Shown here: piece by piece, positions 25,084 through 36,092 of the stretch
Position numbering within the stretch: position 1 is the first letter of the stretch
How the letters are laid out: the number at the start of each line of letters is the position of its first letter
Source of the DNA: Diphasiastrum complanatum
Lineage: Eukaryota; Streptophyta; Lycopodiopsida; Lycopodiales; Lycopodiaceae
DNA: 64,000 nucleotides
Direction: 5' to 3'
Assembly: GCA_029204225.1 (NCBI GenBank)
Contig: CM055095.1
Span: forward strand, 13,608,049 to 13,672,048
Program-made: the position numbers and the translations under genes
Notes under the pieces: generated by a model
Seen by the model: the letters and a program-made list of their open reading frames with translations, nothing else
What the model was told of the DNA's origin: nothing
Databases searched by the model: none

Positions 25084-25330
25084 TATCACCCCCACTGTGT
25101 TAAATTTTGAGCTCCAATTTGCTTCTTCTAGGTGTGGTAGGTTGACTTGGTTCAAGCTCCTCCTCAAAATCAAGATCATCTTGATTCTCGGCCACTATCC
25201 TCTTGATTGTTGAGCCATCATTATGCTTGTGCATCTTGTACTCATCAAAGATTACATCTCTAGATACCACAAACTTATCCAAGGATGGAAGATATACCTT
25301 GTATCCCTTACTTGAGTTGTCACATTGTAG
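25084..25330 (-). pseudogene. Copia integrase-RT linker fragment, minus strand
   Basis: The minus strand reads KGYKVYLPSLDKFVVSRDVIFDE followed by an acidic linker (DDLDFEEELEPSQ). This is the region after copia integrase. It lies tail-to-tail with the plus-strand fragment ending at 25045, so two elements, or an inversion, meet here. Confidence 0.7.
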
Positions 25331-26160
25331 GGTGTTCGATCTACTGTTGTAGTAGCCCTCCCGCCTATCAACAAGGGTTAGTTCGCTAAATAGGCACCTA
25401 ACTATGCATAGATGCTACTTTTAGTTAGTTCCCTACTTTTCGTCTAACTCTACCACCACTAACACTACTTCCACTAACTCTACTCCCCTAAACTACCTTC
25501 ATCATGATTGTAGGTGAAAGGAAAGGGAAGATTAGAAGAGATTGAGAAGAGAAGAGAGAAGAGAGAGATAGAGGGTGAGAGTGGAGGTTAGCTCAAATGC
25601 TCCTTATGCTTGCTAATGGAGAAACATTAACTAAGACAACCAATAAACATGAAAATAGAAAGCAATGGAAAACACAATCAAAAGCATTAGCAAGTAGTGA
25701 ATAGCAAATGAGGATGCTTCTCTCCAAAAAGTGGTAGAGTTTCCTCCTTCTCATCAAGCATGGAAATAGAGTACAAATGGTGCCTTTTTATAAATGGGGA
25801 AGGCCCTTGCCCCAAAATCCTATTGGATAATATTTGCATTGATCCTATCCATTCATCTTGGACCCAACTTGATCCAAAAGTCCACAAAAAGTACATTGGA
25901 AATCACAAGATTCATGTGAGTCCAAAATTGGACCCAACTCTAAAAAAGTAAACTCTAAGTTTAAAATTGACTTTGGGCCTCAAGTTTTATTTTAAATACA
26001 AGGGGCCCAAATTTATTATTTTATTTAAAACTTAACTTGCATGCTCATTGAGCCATGGGCTTATACGCGCAGGATGTCATGCCCTCGCAACACATTTTAT
26101 TGGCAATATTATTTATTTACAATTCGTCGGGAATACCCCCCAATAGGACCCACGGCCTGA
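25331..26160. other. Unassigned, GA-rich patch
   Basis: A GA-rich patch lies at about 25510-25575. The stretch may hold the 3' LTR of the gypsy element that follows, but I found no second copy with which to define its edges. Confidence 0.35.
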
Positions 26161-26189
26161 AATAGTGCCGGTCCCTCGACACTTTGCCG

Positions 26190-29100
26190 GTTTAGTAGAG
26201 AGTCTTCTTGGCCCGCCTCTGGTGGATCAGGTAGCTTGTGATGTCTTCCATGAAATTAATGCGGTCCAGTTTCTTCAAGTCCTTGGGCGTGTGAAGGGAC
26301 TTGTGGACTCCTGTCAGCCAGTCTTGGTCGACCCACGCTTGGAATCTGCGCATCCAGGGATCACCAAGGAATGCAGTTCGATAATAGACTCGAGCGACTG
26401 GCAGCTAATTTTTTACTTTGTCGGAGGCTAGCACCTTATTAGGATCAAAGAATATGGGGGGAAGAAAATTGTCCCACTTGGTTTCAATCCCCATTAAATG
26501 CTCTAAGTCATGGGCGTAAGTGGCTATCGCGCGGACTATTGGATCAGGGCAATTGAAATATTTATTGGCAAATAGGGTGAGAGCCCTTCGGGCATCTACA
26601 TCCATATCCCAACCGTGCTCCAATGGAATTCTTGGCCAATTGAAGTTTTGAATAGTGATCTTGTCCAAAGGGGTGCCACATTCCGCCCATTTGGATCGTC
26701 GTGTGCATGGCAGGAAGTGCGTGTTCACCCGTAGTTGTTGCGGACTTGTCACATAGGCCCTGATGGCCGTAGGGTCTCTTTCAAAGAGCTGTTGACACCA
26801 CTCTGGTTGTGGTTGGAGGACGGGTAGTGCTTGCAGCTCGTTGCCTTTTATTGTCTGCGCCGAAAATGATATCTGCCAGCCAGCTCTTGATGACTCGTGG
26901 GGATACTTAGCTAGAAATTCGTTTATTTTCTCCTCCATGGACTTTGGTCGTTGGAGGCCCGGCTGGCAGATATGGTGCGCGAGCCTCTTGATGAGGAGGC
27001 TTGTCCTTCCTCTTGGCTTTGGCTCGGACCTGCGTCTTGGCCTTGGTCCCGCGTTTCAGCACCCGTATCAACTGGTCCTTGGTCTTGGCCTTCGGACCCT
27101 TGATCGTGACTTATCCCCTCTACTGCTTGTTGGCCTTGGTCCTTGCTAGTGCTTGCCTGTGCAGCATCAAAAACAGGTGGCGGTGGAATCACCACTAGGG
27201 TGGGTTGGGTCTTCTTCTCCATGTACTGCTGGCAAGACTTGAGGGCTTGTTTGGCCTGGGCGAGCTCGTGAGTTGTGCTTGCCCAGTACTTGTCGAACTT
27301 CGTCTGATAGATGTTCAACGTTTGGCTATATACCTGCGCCTGACGCCTGAAGAGATTCATCTCTGTTTGAGAGAGCGGCCATGAGTCTGGTGCGGGTTGA
27401 GCTAGCCAGACAAGTTTTTCGCTTTGTCAGACTTTCACTTCCGCCCCTAGGCGCGTATTCTCTGCTTCATAAATTTGTAGTTGCGCTTGGAGGGGAGCAA
27501 GTCATTGGGACGCTTCGGACTGAAGTTCCTGCACCTTCGTGGAGGCATTTGTCAGCGCTTTGGAGAGGCTTTGGATATATCGGTTTACACCATCCTCCTT
27601 CTGCTGCAGTTTGGAGATCTCTTGGTGCCCGTCTTGTTCATGTTGTTGAGCTATAAGAAGCTCTTGCTGCAACTTCATGAGTTCCGCTCGCAATTGGGTG
27701 TTGCTTGTCACCAAGTGGAGTACCCGACTATCCAAAGTGGCCCTGGCTGCTACCGCCTCCTGGATGTATGTTCCCAAGGTTTGGTACGTCGTCGTTAAGT
27801 CTGTTGGAACAGCCGATACGCTGGCACTGATAGGGGCTTGTGTGGTAGTGGCCCCGACGACTGGTATAGTGCGTCGTCGTTGTCTTCGATCAGGTTCTCA
27901 GGGGACCTTTTGTCATTTGGGACGATGGAATCTGTCCGATCTGGTGATGGTATGAAGATTGTCTAAACAAATGCGTCATCACGATTGGTTGCCCTCGACA
28001 ACCTTTGATGGCGAAACGGGTGGTGTGGGAGTAATAGAAGTGGAAACAGGGGTGGGGACAGTTTGTCCAAATGAGAGAATGGGTGGAACAGAGGGAAACT
28101 GGAGTGTAGTGTGGAGAACGGAAGGCGAAGATGGACAGAAATGGTCTGACGTGGGGGTGAAAAGTTGATGACTTGCATCCATGCCAGAGTGTCTGGAGAC
28201 AACTGAGAGTTAGAGGGGTTAAACTGGAGAGGAGCAACGGTGGAGACAGGAGTAATGGAGGATGCGATAGTGATGGAAGGGGTAGTAGATAATGGAACCG
28301 AAGTAGAATTGGTATCGACAAAGGAGACACGAGTGGAAACAAAAGTAGTCGTGGATGGAACAGAAAGAAGAGGAGTGACAATAGAGACAGGAGTAGGAGG
28401 TTGTACAGAAGAAGTGACGATGGTACGTTGTCTGGTGGTAGGTGGAGATGAGGAGGAGGGGACAACGCCATGTATTCTTTTGCTGGTCGTCGTGTCAGGA
28501 ACTGCAGGTTGGGAGGATGTGGATGCGGCAGATGGCAGATAGAGATTAGTGTGCGGCACAATGGAAGATAGAAGGTTGGAGCGGCGAAAACCGCGCACTT
28601 TCTTCTCGAGAAGTGCGCAGACAAAATTACATAGTAGGGGACCTGCTGCGATACGCTCACGGTTGTTGGGTTTTATGGAGATGGTTAATTCGTGAATGAG
28701 AAAGGCATGCCAGTCATATGGCACAATCGTGGGGCCAGAGAATCCTAGGAAGGACTCCACTATCTAACTCAGCAGCGTGGACTGTATTCTGTTCTTGCGA
28801 AATGTTGAAACAACTAGAAAGTTGTTCAACAGATGCGCAGCCATCTGTATGACTGGTTCCGTGATAGCCTCTATCAGGTAACCGTTGTTAGTTTGGATCA
28901 GGATCTCGGGTGCAGTCTGGGCAACGAAAGGTTTGATCAAGGCTTTCGCCTGACGATGGGAGATGGGCTGACGGTCACCGGACATAATGACGGTGACCAT
29001 CGAGTCCGCGTTAATCTATACCTTGTACCTGGTTCCTTGGTACATGAAGTAGAAATGTGACTTTGACTCGTCCCAAGTGGCGTAAGCGTGAAGGGCGAGG

Positions 29101-29285
29101 CCCATGATAATGTCAGAATGGAAAAGCGCCGGAAAAAAGCCCATTGCCTCAAGAAGTGGGCCAGTAGTCTGAAGCCATGGTTGAATCAGAGTATTAGAAG
29201 GTAAGGACCCAATTTGGGTGGCTGAGGGTATCTCGCGCTGGATCACCTGCTTGGTGCCAGTGTCTTCAGAAGATGAGGAGGCCAT
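26190..29285 (-). pseudogene. Extra 3' open frame of the gypsy element, unknown product
   Basis: Starting at MASSSSEDTG (ATG at 29285), several consecutive minus-strand frames read as one ancestral protein: an N-terminal folded-looking region (WLQTTGPLLEAMGFFPALF), a region with AKALIKPFVAQTAPEIL and VIQMAAHLLNNFLVV, a Ser/Thr/Pro-rich stretch (28660-27970), a coiled coil (27777-27502, LMKLQQELLIAQ..E), a Gln/Asp/Gly-rich linker (27150-26950), and a C-terminal domain (26938-26405, W..CGTPLDKITIQNFNWPR) that continues past a stop to RFQAWVDQDWL near 26330. Several stops and frameshifts interrupt it. I recognise no enzyme motif. It may be a gag-like or envelope-position protein; neither is proven. 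Confidence 0.55.
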
Positions 29286-29536
29286 GTTAGCAGTGATAGT
29301 CAAAGTGCGAAAATGTGGAAAAATAGTAAAAAAAAATAAAAAGAAGTTGGAACGAGAAAAATAGTGAATAACAAGTGTTGGATTGTAAGAACTGTAGTTC
29401 AGAGCGCAGATCTGGATTCAGAATATGCAGATAATGGCTTGTGTAAAGTCTGGTCGCATTCAGAGAACTTGGAAATTTCGGTGAAAATTTGAACAGAGCT
29501 TCACCAGCAAAGGTGACAAATGACTCGAATTCAGCC

Positions 29537-29545
29537 CTTATATAG
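29537..29545 (-). promoter_or_regulatory. TATA box upstream of the extra open frame
   Basis: The minus strand reads CTATATAAG, a good TATA box, about 250 bases before the ATG at 29285. The intervening sequence is pyrimidine-rich near the ATG, like a 5' UTR. This would allow the extra frame its own transcript. Confidence 0.5.
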
Positions 29546-29639
29546 CGGAATTTAGAGTGCGTATTAGGTGAAATCCACCTTCCCTTGCTCAGTTTCACCC
29601 AAATTTTGACAAGGACCTTCTTCACAAAATTCTAAGACC

Positions 29640-30450
29640 TCAGAGAAGTCTGCGAGAGTTCAAAAGGTGATTTGATTGCTGCCCTACAAAGGATCTGCGA
29701 GGGTTTCTGACAATCTGCGAGGGTTCAATCCTCGCAGGAAGTGAATGCTCGCACAACATGTTCCTGTGGTTGGATTTTCAAGGTCAGACCATGTAGGTAG
29801 GCTAATTTCACTACTTTGATTCCACTTATGCCCCTTGCGAAGGTTGGTATGATGATCTTGATGCTCTGCGAAAGTTCTGAAGATTCAGCTTTTGGGAACT
29901 CTCGCGTACACTCAAAAATGATGATTTCTCCATCAGAAACTCTTGCAGAGATTTTCATGGATGCATCTGGGTTAGATCTATTGACTTTCCAAGTTTCAAG
30001 AGCTATCTCCCAGGGGATCTCTAAAAATCATGAAAAAAGTGCTCTTTTAGAGTGTTTTTTGACAAAATCTTGAGATTTTTTCTGATTTTTAACTTTTGCA
30101 AACTAGTAATCTGCTTCATCCATGTTAGATCTGACTATTGGTGGTTCTCTAGAAGTTCTAATATATATTTGGTAGCAGATCAATCAGTTTTGGGTGAAAT
30201 TTGCCCTTATTTTGCCATAGTAACTGTGATCGAGGTCTCTGATCTGCAAATTGGGGGACTTATTGGCATAATCTGATGATCTGCTTCCCTCTTGATCCCA
30301 TCTGGATCTGGATCCCTCTTGGATCCTGATTGCCAGATCTGGCTAAATCTTGATGGATCTAGCTTGATTTGGCTTGATCTTCCTAGATCTAATTGTGATG
30401 GCCTTGCAGAATAGCTTTTCGTAACATGCCACCACCAACCTGGATCTAAT
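29640..30450 (-). other. Gypsy spacer with TCTGCGAGGGTT repeats
   Basis: Between integrase and the extra frame. The word TCTGCGA(G/A)(G/A)GTT occurs at about 29649, 29693, 29714 and 29865. One copy forms a perfect hairpin (CTGCGAGG 29715-29722, CCTCGCAG 29730-29737). 30280-30400 is rich in GATCT/GATCTTGAT words. No coding region. Confidence 0.55.
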
Positions 30451-30451
30451 T

Positions 30452-31600
30452 CACTGCGGTGGCCAGTACTTGTGCAATAGGCTACCGTTGATGGGTGTGT
30501 CGAACGGTGTCCCATCTAGCTTCTCTAGATTCACGGCTCCATGATTAAGAATTTCCTTAATCCGATAAGGACCTTTGCCTGTGAATTTTAATTTTTCTTT
30601 AATCGCCTTGGTTTCATACATCAAGACCAGATATCCAAAACGAAGATCCTTCTTGTAACCTGCAATCGTGCCATGCTTTGTGTCTTTCCTTTCCAGCTGC
30701 CAGTGCATGCACAACTAGTAAGCGTGTTCCACAGAGCTTATGTAGAGCTTTGTGGCGCAATTGTAGAGATTTGGATTCATTAAGGTGTTGCATTGTGGCA
30801 ATCCTTAATGAAGGGACTAAAAACTCTACTGACATTACAGCATCTTGGCCATATACCAACTGGAAGAGTGTTTGTTCAGTGCTTCCTTTATATGTTGTCC
30901 TGAATGCCCACAGAGCAGCATGCGGCTTGTGTTCCCAATCTGATCTGCTAGCTTCAACTGTTTTTGAGAGCACGCTACACAGGATCTTATTGGATGATTC
31001 TGTTTGCCCATTACCGTGAGAATAATAAGGCGTACTGGTTCTATGGATCACGAAGAATTCCTCCAACAGGACCTTGATGGTCTCATTGATGAAATGACTT
31101 CCGCGATCACTGACTATCTCCACTGGGCATCCAAAGAGCACAATAATATTCTCATAGAGGAACTTGGCAATCATCCTAGCATCAGCTACTCTTACTGCCT
31201 TGGCTTCGACCCACTTGTTGAGATAGTCTATGGCTACGATTATGTACCGAGCCTGTGTACTCCTTGCTGCAGGGTGAATTGGACCGATGTAATTCAATCC
31301 CTACTTTTTGAATGGTGCTTGGGATAAGACCGGGTGTAGTAGGTCATAATTCAATCTCATGATCATTGGTATCCTTGCCCTTTGGCACACATCGCACTTC
31401 CTCAGGTATTCTTCCGTATCCTTATGAATTGTTGGCCACCAACATCCTGATTGCAGGATCTTGCGAACTGTAATGTCGGATGCAAAATGGCCTCCACCCA
31501 TGCCTTCATGTGAAAGCGAAATGATCTGGGTGGTCTCATGAGGAAGAATATACCGCCAAAGAATCTCATCTGGTCCTCTTCAATACAATTGGCCGACAAT
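30452..31600 (-). pseudogene. Gypsy integrase with H2C2 finger and C-terminal domain
   Basis: Minus-strand pieces give an H..C..C zinc-binding region (GGGHFAS ... CDVCQRARIP, 31501-31301). The integrase core at 31297-30614 has D in the IVAIDYLNKW block, D in VSDRGSHF, and E in HGNGQTESSNK. A C-terminal piece (30714-30451) has GDLVL-like YLVLMY, FTGKGPYRIKEIL and NGSLLHKYW. The last block is the usual end of plant gypsy integrases. Frameshifts separate the three parts, so it is inactive. Upstream it stops at about 31600 against copia sequence. Confidence 0.85.
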
Positions 31601-32251
31601 CAACTGATAAGATCTAGCTTTCAAGATCAAGACTACATCAACATTGACCCTTTTTGAGAATCCTAAGCACAAGGGGATAGAACATACTCCTTCTATCTTA
31701 CAAACATCATCATTTGCTTTAAAAATAGACTTGCTAGGCCCTTCATAAGACAAAAGAGTTGAAAAGTACTCCCTCTTGCTCGTCATATGGCAACTTGCCC
31801 ACTATCTATCCACCATGGATCTTCTCCCTTAAAACTTGATGAAGAGAAGCTTGACATCATTTGTGATTCCTCATGTGTACTCTCTTACTCCTCTTGGCTG
31901 ATGTTTGCTTGGTCCTTGACCCTAGCTTTGAAAGATATCATGCTTCAAGGCAAGCATTGACTCATAAACCTTTTGAAGGGACTCCCAAGCCTCTTGAGCC
32001 AAGGTACACTCTCCTACTTCCTTTAGGAGTTCATTGGCTACATTCATTTTACTACAATGAAGGGCTAGTTTGCACCTCTTCATGTATTTAGTGGATTCTT
32101 GAGAGTGAACGGGCTCATCCTCCTCCCCACTCACTATGTCCATCAAATCTTGCATTACAAGGATTGATTCCATTCTTAGTTTCCAAATAGAATAGTTTGA
32201 TTTGTTCAACCTATCACTAGAATCCAAACGATAAGCATTCATGGATGCCAT
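31601..32251 (-). pseudogene. Copia gag and protease fragment, minus strand
   Basis: A gag N-terminus begins at 32251 with LNKSNYSIWKLRMESILVMQDLMD and includes LAQEAWESLQKVYE. A protease remnant (31786-31601) follows, with KREYFSTLL and a CKIEG.CSIPL stretch like the plus-strand copy at 24500. The CCHC knuckle is gone. The fragment ends at about 31600 where gypsy integrase begins, so one element is inserted into or joined to the other. Confidence 0.8.
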
Positions 32252-32289
32252 CTTCCTCTAAACAAGAGATTGATTTTATAAGAATGGAT

Positions 32290-33107
32290 ACACAATAGAA
32301 AGGATGCAAGTACTAGCTATCCCACTATCTGGGGCCTGAGAATGATCAACGAATGAACTCTCAACAAGATGCTATTTGATCTTGAGCTCAATCAATTCTA
32401 TTGAAAAAGATACAAAATGAAACTACTTGTTTGATGTAGAAAAATGACCCAAATTGACTGCTCCTTGATCTAAATTTACTTCACAAGACTTATAAAGATC
32501 CAATCAACCTGAAAAAAGATGATCTAATTGCACATAAATGCCACTATAAATCACTCTTATAAGATCAGGTTGAACCTTTACATAAGAATCAAAACAATCT
32601 ACTTTCCAAGCACAAGATACAAAGATCACAATTTTGACAAAGAAATTGATCTTAATGATGAGTAAATGCAACATGCTTTAGATTGAACCTAAATCACTCT
32701 TAGGAGGTCTCTCATGCACATGAGAATAGCCTAAATCAGCTCCACTTCTTAGGGACCTGAAAAGATCAGTAATAGACTTCCTATGAAGATCTAAGAATGA
32801 TCTTGAACAAAATCAAATCATAGAATACAAGAAACAATGCACTTGCTTGATTGAAGTAGACAAAACTAGTAGAGTTGCCTCTCTTTCCACAAAGAACATA
32901 AAAACATCCAAATAATCTGATCAAGAGTGAATTTTAGCAATCTAATACACTTCTAAAATTACTTGCAAAATATCCAAATGGAACTTAATGAGGATGCAAC
33001 ACAATCTACTACCCAATCACAAGCAAAAATCGATCAAAATTGATCAAATTTGATGCATAAGTCAAGCAATGGTTGACTGAACCTAAATCACTTTAGGAGG
33101 TGTCCTC
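32290..33107. repeat. Imperfect ~400-bp tandem repeat between two copia gags
   Basis: Two degenerate copies are present. GGGGCCTGAGAATGATCAA at 32331 matches AGGGACCTGAAAAGATCAG at 32751. GATTGAACCTAAATCACTC..TTAGGAGGT at 32682 matches GACTGAACCTAAATCACT.TTAGGAGGT at 33075. Offsets of about 390-420 bases indicate indels. The right copy ends exactly where the truncated RT starts. Confidence 0.7.
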
Positions 33108-33108
33108 C

Positions 33109-34068
33109 TCACCTTAGAACAGCCTTGAAGAGTCCATCATTTATAAGAACATAAAGATTTGGATCTGAATTTTTTCTTACAAATCCATGTGAAAGAAAGT
33201 AACTGTCAATGCTTCCATACCATGCGCGTGGCACTTGCTTAAGGCCATAAAGAGCTTTGTGTAGTTTACATACATTCTGCTCTTGCCCTTTTGCCATGAA
33301 GCCCTGCGGTTGGACCATGTAAACTTCTTCCTCTAAGTCACCATTCAAAAATGCAGACTTCACATCCATTTGATGGATCTTCCACCCAAAATGAGATGCT
33401 AAGGCAATGATAAGGCATAGCGTAGTCCACTTAGCCACTGGAGCAAATGTCTCTTGATAGTCAATTCCTTTGCTTTGCTCATAACCCTTTACTACTAGCC
33501 GTGCCTTATACTTTGCTATTGTGCCATCCGCATGAAACTTTGTTCTAAACACCCATTTGTTGTCAATGGGTTTCTTTCCAAGTGGTAGATCAACCAACTC
33601 CCATGTATCATGTCTTTGGATGGATTCTATCTCTTCTTCCATTGCCCTTTGCCACTCTTTGTGATCTTTTGCCTCATCAAAGGTTGATGGCTCTCGACAC
33701 TTCAAAATGTCAGTCATTAGGGTGATCTTTTCATACCATTTTGGTATCTTAGATTCAGGTGATACACTATGTGGAGAGTACATATCCCAAGGAGTGTCCA
33801 AGTAATGTCTCTTACTTCCAACCGGTTTCTCCTTTATTGCTCCTGTTGGCAAGTACCTCCCCCTAGGCTCTTGAATAGGTGGTGTTCTTTCATACTTTCC
33901 CTCTCGACTTTCGTCTTCACGTGCATCATTTTGTAGAGCATCTTCTTCATTTTCTTCTTCCAGAATTGTGGGAAGTCTCTTGATGCTTTCACCGCTTGCA
34001 TGGTCTTCATCTTCATACCTATGCGTTTCATCAAAGATCACATCTTTACTAATGTGAATCTTGTTCAC
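33109..34068 (-). pseudogene. Copia RT N-terminal part
   Basis: The 319-residue frame has the DVIFDETHRYEDED linker, the EW..AMEEEIESI entry, LVDLP.GKKPIDNKWVF, KARLVVKGY, DYQETFAPVAKWTTL and HQMDVKSAFLNGDLEEEVYM. It reaches LYGLKQVPRAWY and NDPNLYV-like KNSDPNLYV, then breaks off about where the YVDD motif should follow. The polymerase could not work. Confidence 0.9.
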
Positions 34069-36011
34069 TACAGGATCAAAACACCTGTAAGCTTTTGTTC
34101 TTTCATCATAAACGACGAAGATACACTTGATTGTTTTGGCATCAAGTTTGGAACCGCAACTGTAGGGCTCCTATTTTGCAAGAACGTTGCGACACTGCAC
34201 GCTTCCGACCAAAGTGAATCGGTCAAGCCCATTTGCTTCATCATGGAGCGTGCACTCTCCATAATAGTTCTGTTTTTCCTTTCAACTACACCATTACTAT
34301 GCGACGTGTGTGACTGTTTGAATTGTCTTTTAATGTCGTGTTCTTTGCAAAAGTCTTCAAAATCATCAGATTTGTATTCACCCCCTCTATCAGATCTTAG
34401 CACTTTGAGGCGTGCATCTAGTTGGTTCTCTACCAAATTTTTGAACTCCTTGAAGCGAGCAAAAGTGTCAAATTTTTTCTTCAAGAAATAAATCCATGTC
34501 CTCCTAGAGTAATTATCTATGAAAGTCATAAAATAATATGCTTTCCCCAACGACATGGTCTTCATTGGGCCGCACAGGTCGCTGTGGATTAGTTCCAGCG
34601 GTTTCTTAGCTCTTGTAGCTCCACCTTTTTTTAATGTCTCTCTGTGATGCTTTCCCATGATGCATCCTTCACATATTGCATGATGATCATCCTGCAATGC
34701 CGGTAACCCTATTACCATCTTCAGCTTCGCCATCAATCTCAAGCTCCCATTGTTCAAATGACCAAGTCTTCTGTGCCACAACTCGGATTGAGATGCTGTT
34801 GAGATAGCCAAACCATATTCACCTGGTTTTGCAACATCCAATTTATAAAGGCCACAGTTACTATCTCTATAACCCTTCACCACCACTTTGTGGTTGTGGT
34901 TCCTATCCTTCATAAGGCATCCATCCTTGACAAATTCAACTTTAAGATGTTGATTTGCCATTACACCAACAGAAAGCAAACTCTTTTTGAGTCCAGGAAC
35001 ATAAAGTACATTAGGGATGTTTTTAGTTTTGCCATCAGGAAACTGCACAGGTACATTTCCCACACCCTGTATCTGGCATTCCTCTCCATTGGCTTGAGTG
35101 ACCTTATCCCCATCATGGATTGGTGAGAATTTTTCAAACCAATCACGTTTCTCGGTCATATGCCTTGTGGCGCCTAAGTCTATGAACCATCTGGCACCAT
35201 CATCAACTTGGGATGCCAATGTCGATGAGAAAACACTTGTCTCATCATCTTCTCCATCATCTTCGGCAATGTTTCCTTGTTGAGTCACTTTTCTCGCCTT
35301 TATGTCTGTTTTCTTCTTATAACACTCGCGTGCCCAATGACCCGATTTGTGGCAATAGTAACATTTTTCTTTCTTCTTCTTTTTCCCTTTTGATGAAGAC
35401 TCTCCTTCGTCATCATCATCCTTGGATTTCTTAGGAATCCTTTTCCATCCTTTCTGCTTGCCTTTAGCAAGCAAGGCTTGATCCTCCTGTGGGGTTTGTC
35501 TTGACGTCACCACTTCGCGACACTGCTCTTCTTGCAACATGATTCCGTGGAAGTCTTCAAAAGTAGGCAACCTCTCCCTCGAAGCAATGCCGCTCACAAA
35601 TATCTGTAGCCCTTCCGAGACATCGCTCATTGTGGTATGTACCAATTCAATATCTCTGATTGATTCTCCAATTGCCATAAGTTGATCTCTCAGCTCCTTT
35701 ATCCTGGTGAAGAAGGATCTCACTGATTCACTTTCTTCTATCCTTATTGTGTTCAATCTCAACTTCAAGAACATGGCTCGAGCTGGATTGCAAGTTTGAA
35801 ATTGCATTCTAAGAGCTTTCCAAGCTCCCCTAGCCATCGTGGCATATCTTATGTGAGTGATCACATGGTCTTTCACTGAAAGATTGATCAAGGATAATGC
35901 TCTCTGCGCCTTTTTATCAAAGGCCCTTATGTCACCTGGAGTGGTATTTGGCCGGACTTCAATACCTGCCACGATTTCCCACAACTCTTTCTCCATCAAA
36001 ATGCTCTTCAT
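34068..36011 (-). pseudogene. Copia gag-protease-integrase polyprotein
   Basis: A single 647-residue frame has gag (LRLNTIRI.E.ESV..FFTRIKELRDQL) and a perfect knuckle, CYYCHKSGHWAREC. The protease box reads WFIDLGATRHM, where the family has D-(S/T)-G-A, so the active-site loop is altered. Pre-integrase follows (ELWHRRLGHLN ... CEGCIMGK), then the integrase core with D in HSDLCGPM, D in RSDRGGEY and E in SNGVVERKNRT. The gag start lies upstream in another frame: MANINEAILGDASKLDG begins near 36092. The long unbroken frame indicates a fairly recent death. The last ~20 residues are frameshifted. Confidence 0.9.
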
Positions 36012-36092
36012 TTTTTAATTTCCAGATGCTGTAGTTAGAAGCCCCATCAAGTTTGCTTGCATCGCCCAAAATTGCCTCATTGATGTTTGCCA

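Larger units (their letters stand above)
26165..31600 (-). mobile_element. Ty3/gypsy remnant with a large extra 3' open frame
   Basis: On the minus strand, a gypsy integrase (31600 down to 30452) is followed by a ~0.8-kb spacer (30450-29640) and a TATA box at 29537-29545. After that comes a ~3-kb coding region (29285 down to about 26190) unrelated to pol. Plant Athila and Tat-clade gypsy elements are known to carry extra frames between pol and the 3' LTR, which fits. No LTR pair was defined, and gag, protease and RT are missing beyond 31600, where copia sequence begins. Confidence 0.6.

Noticed and set aside
27890..28660. Membrane or Leu/Pro-rich protein on the minus strand (256 residues)
   Set aside because: It is an alternative frame of the Ser/Thr/Pro-rich part of the gypsy extra frame. 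Composition reflects a frame shift, not a real membrane protein.
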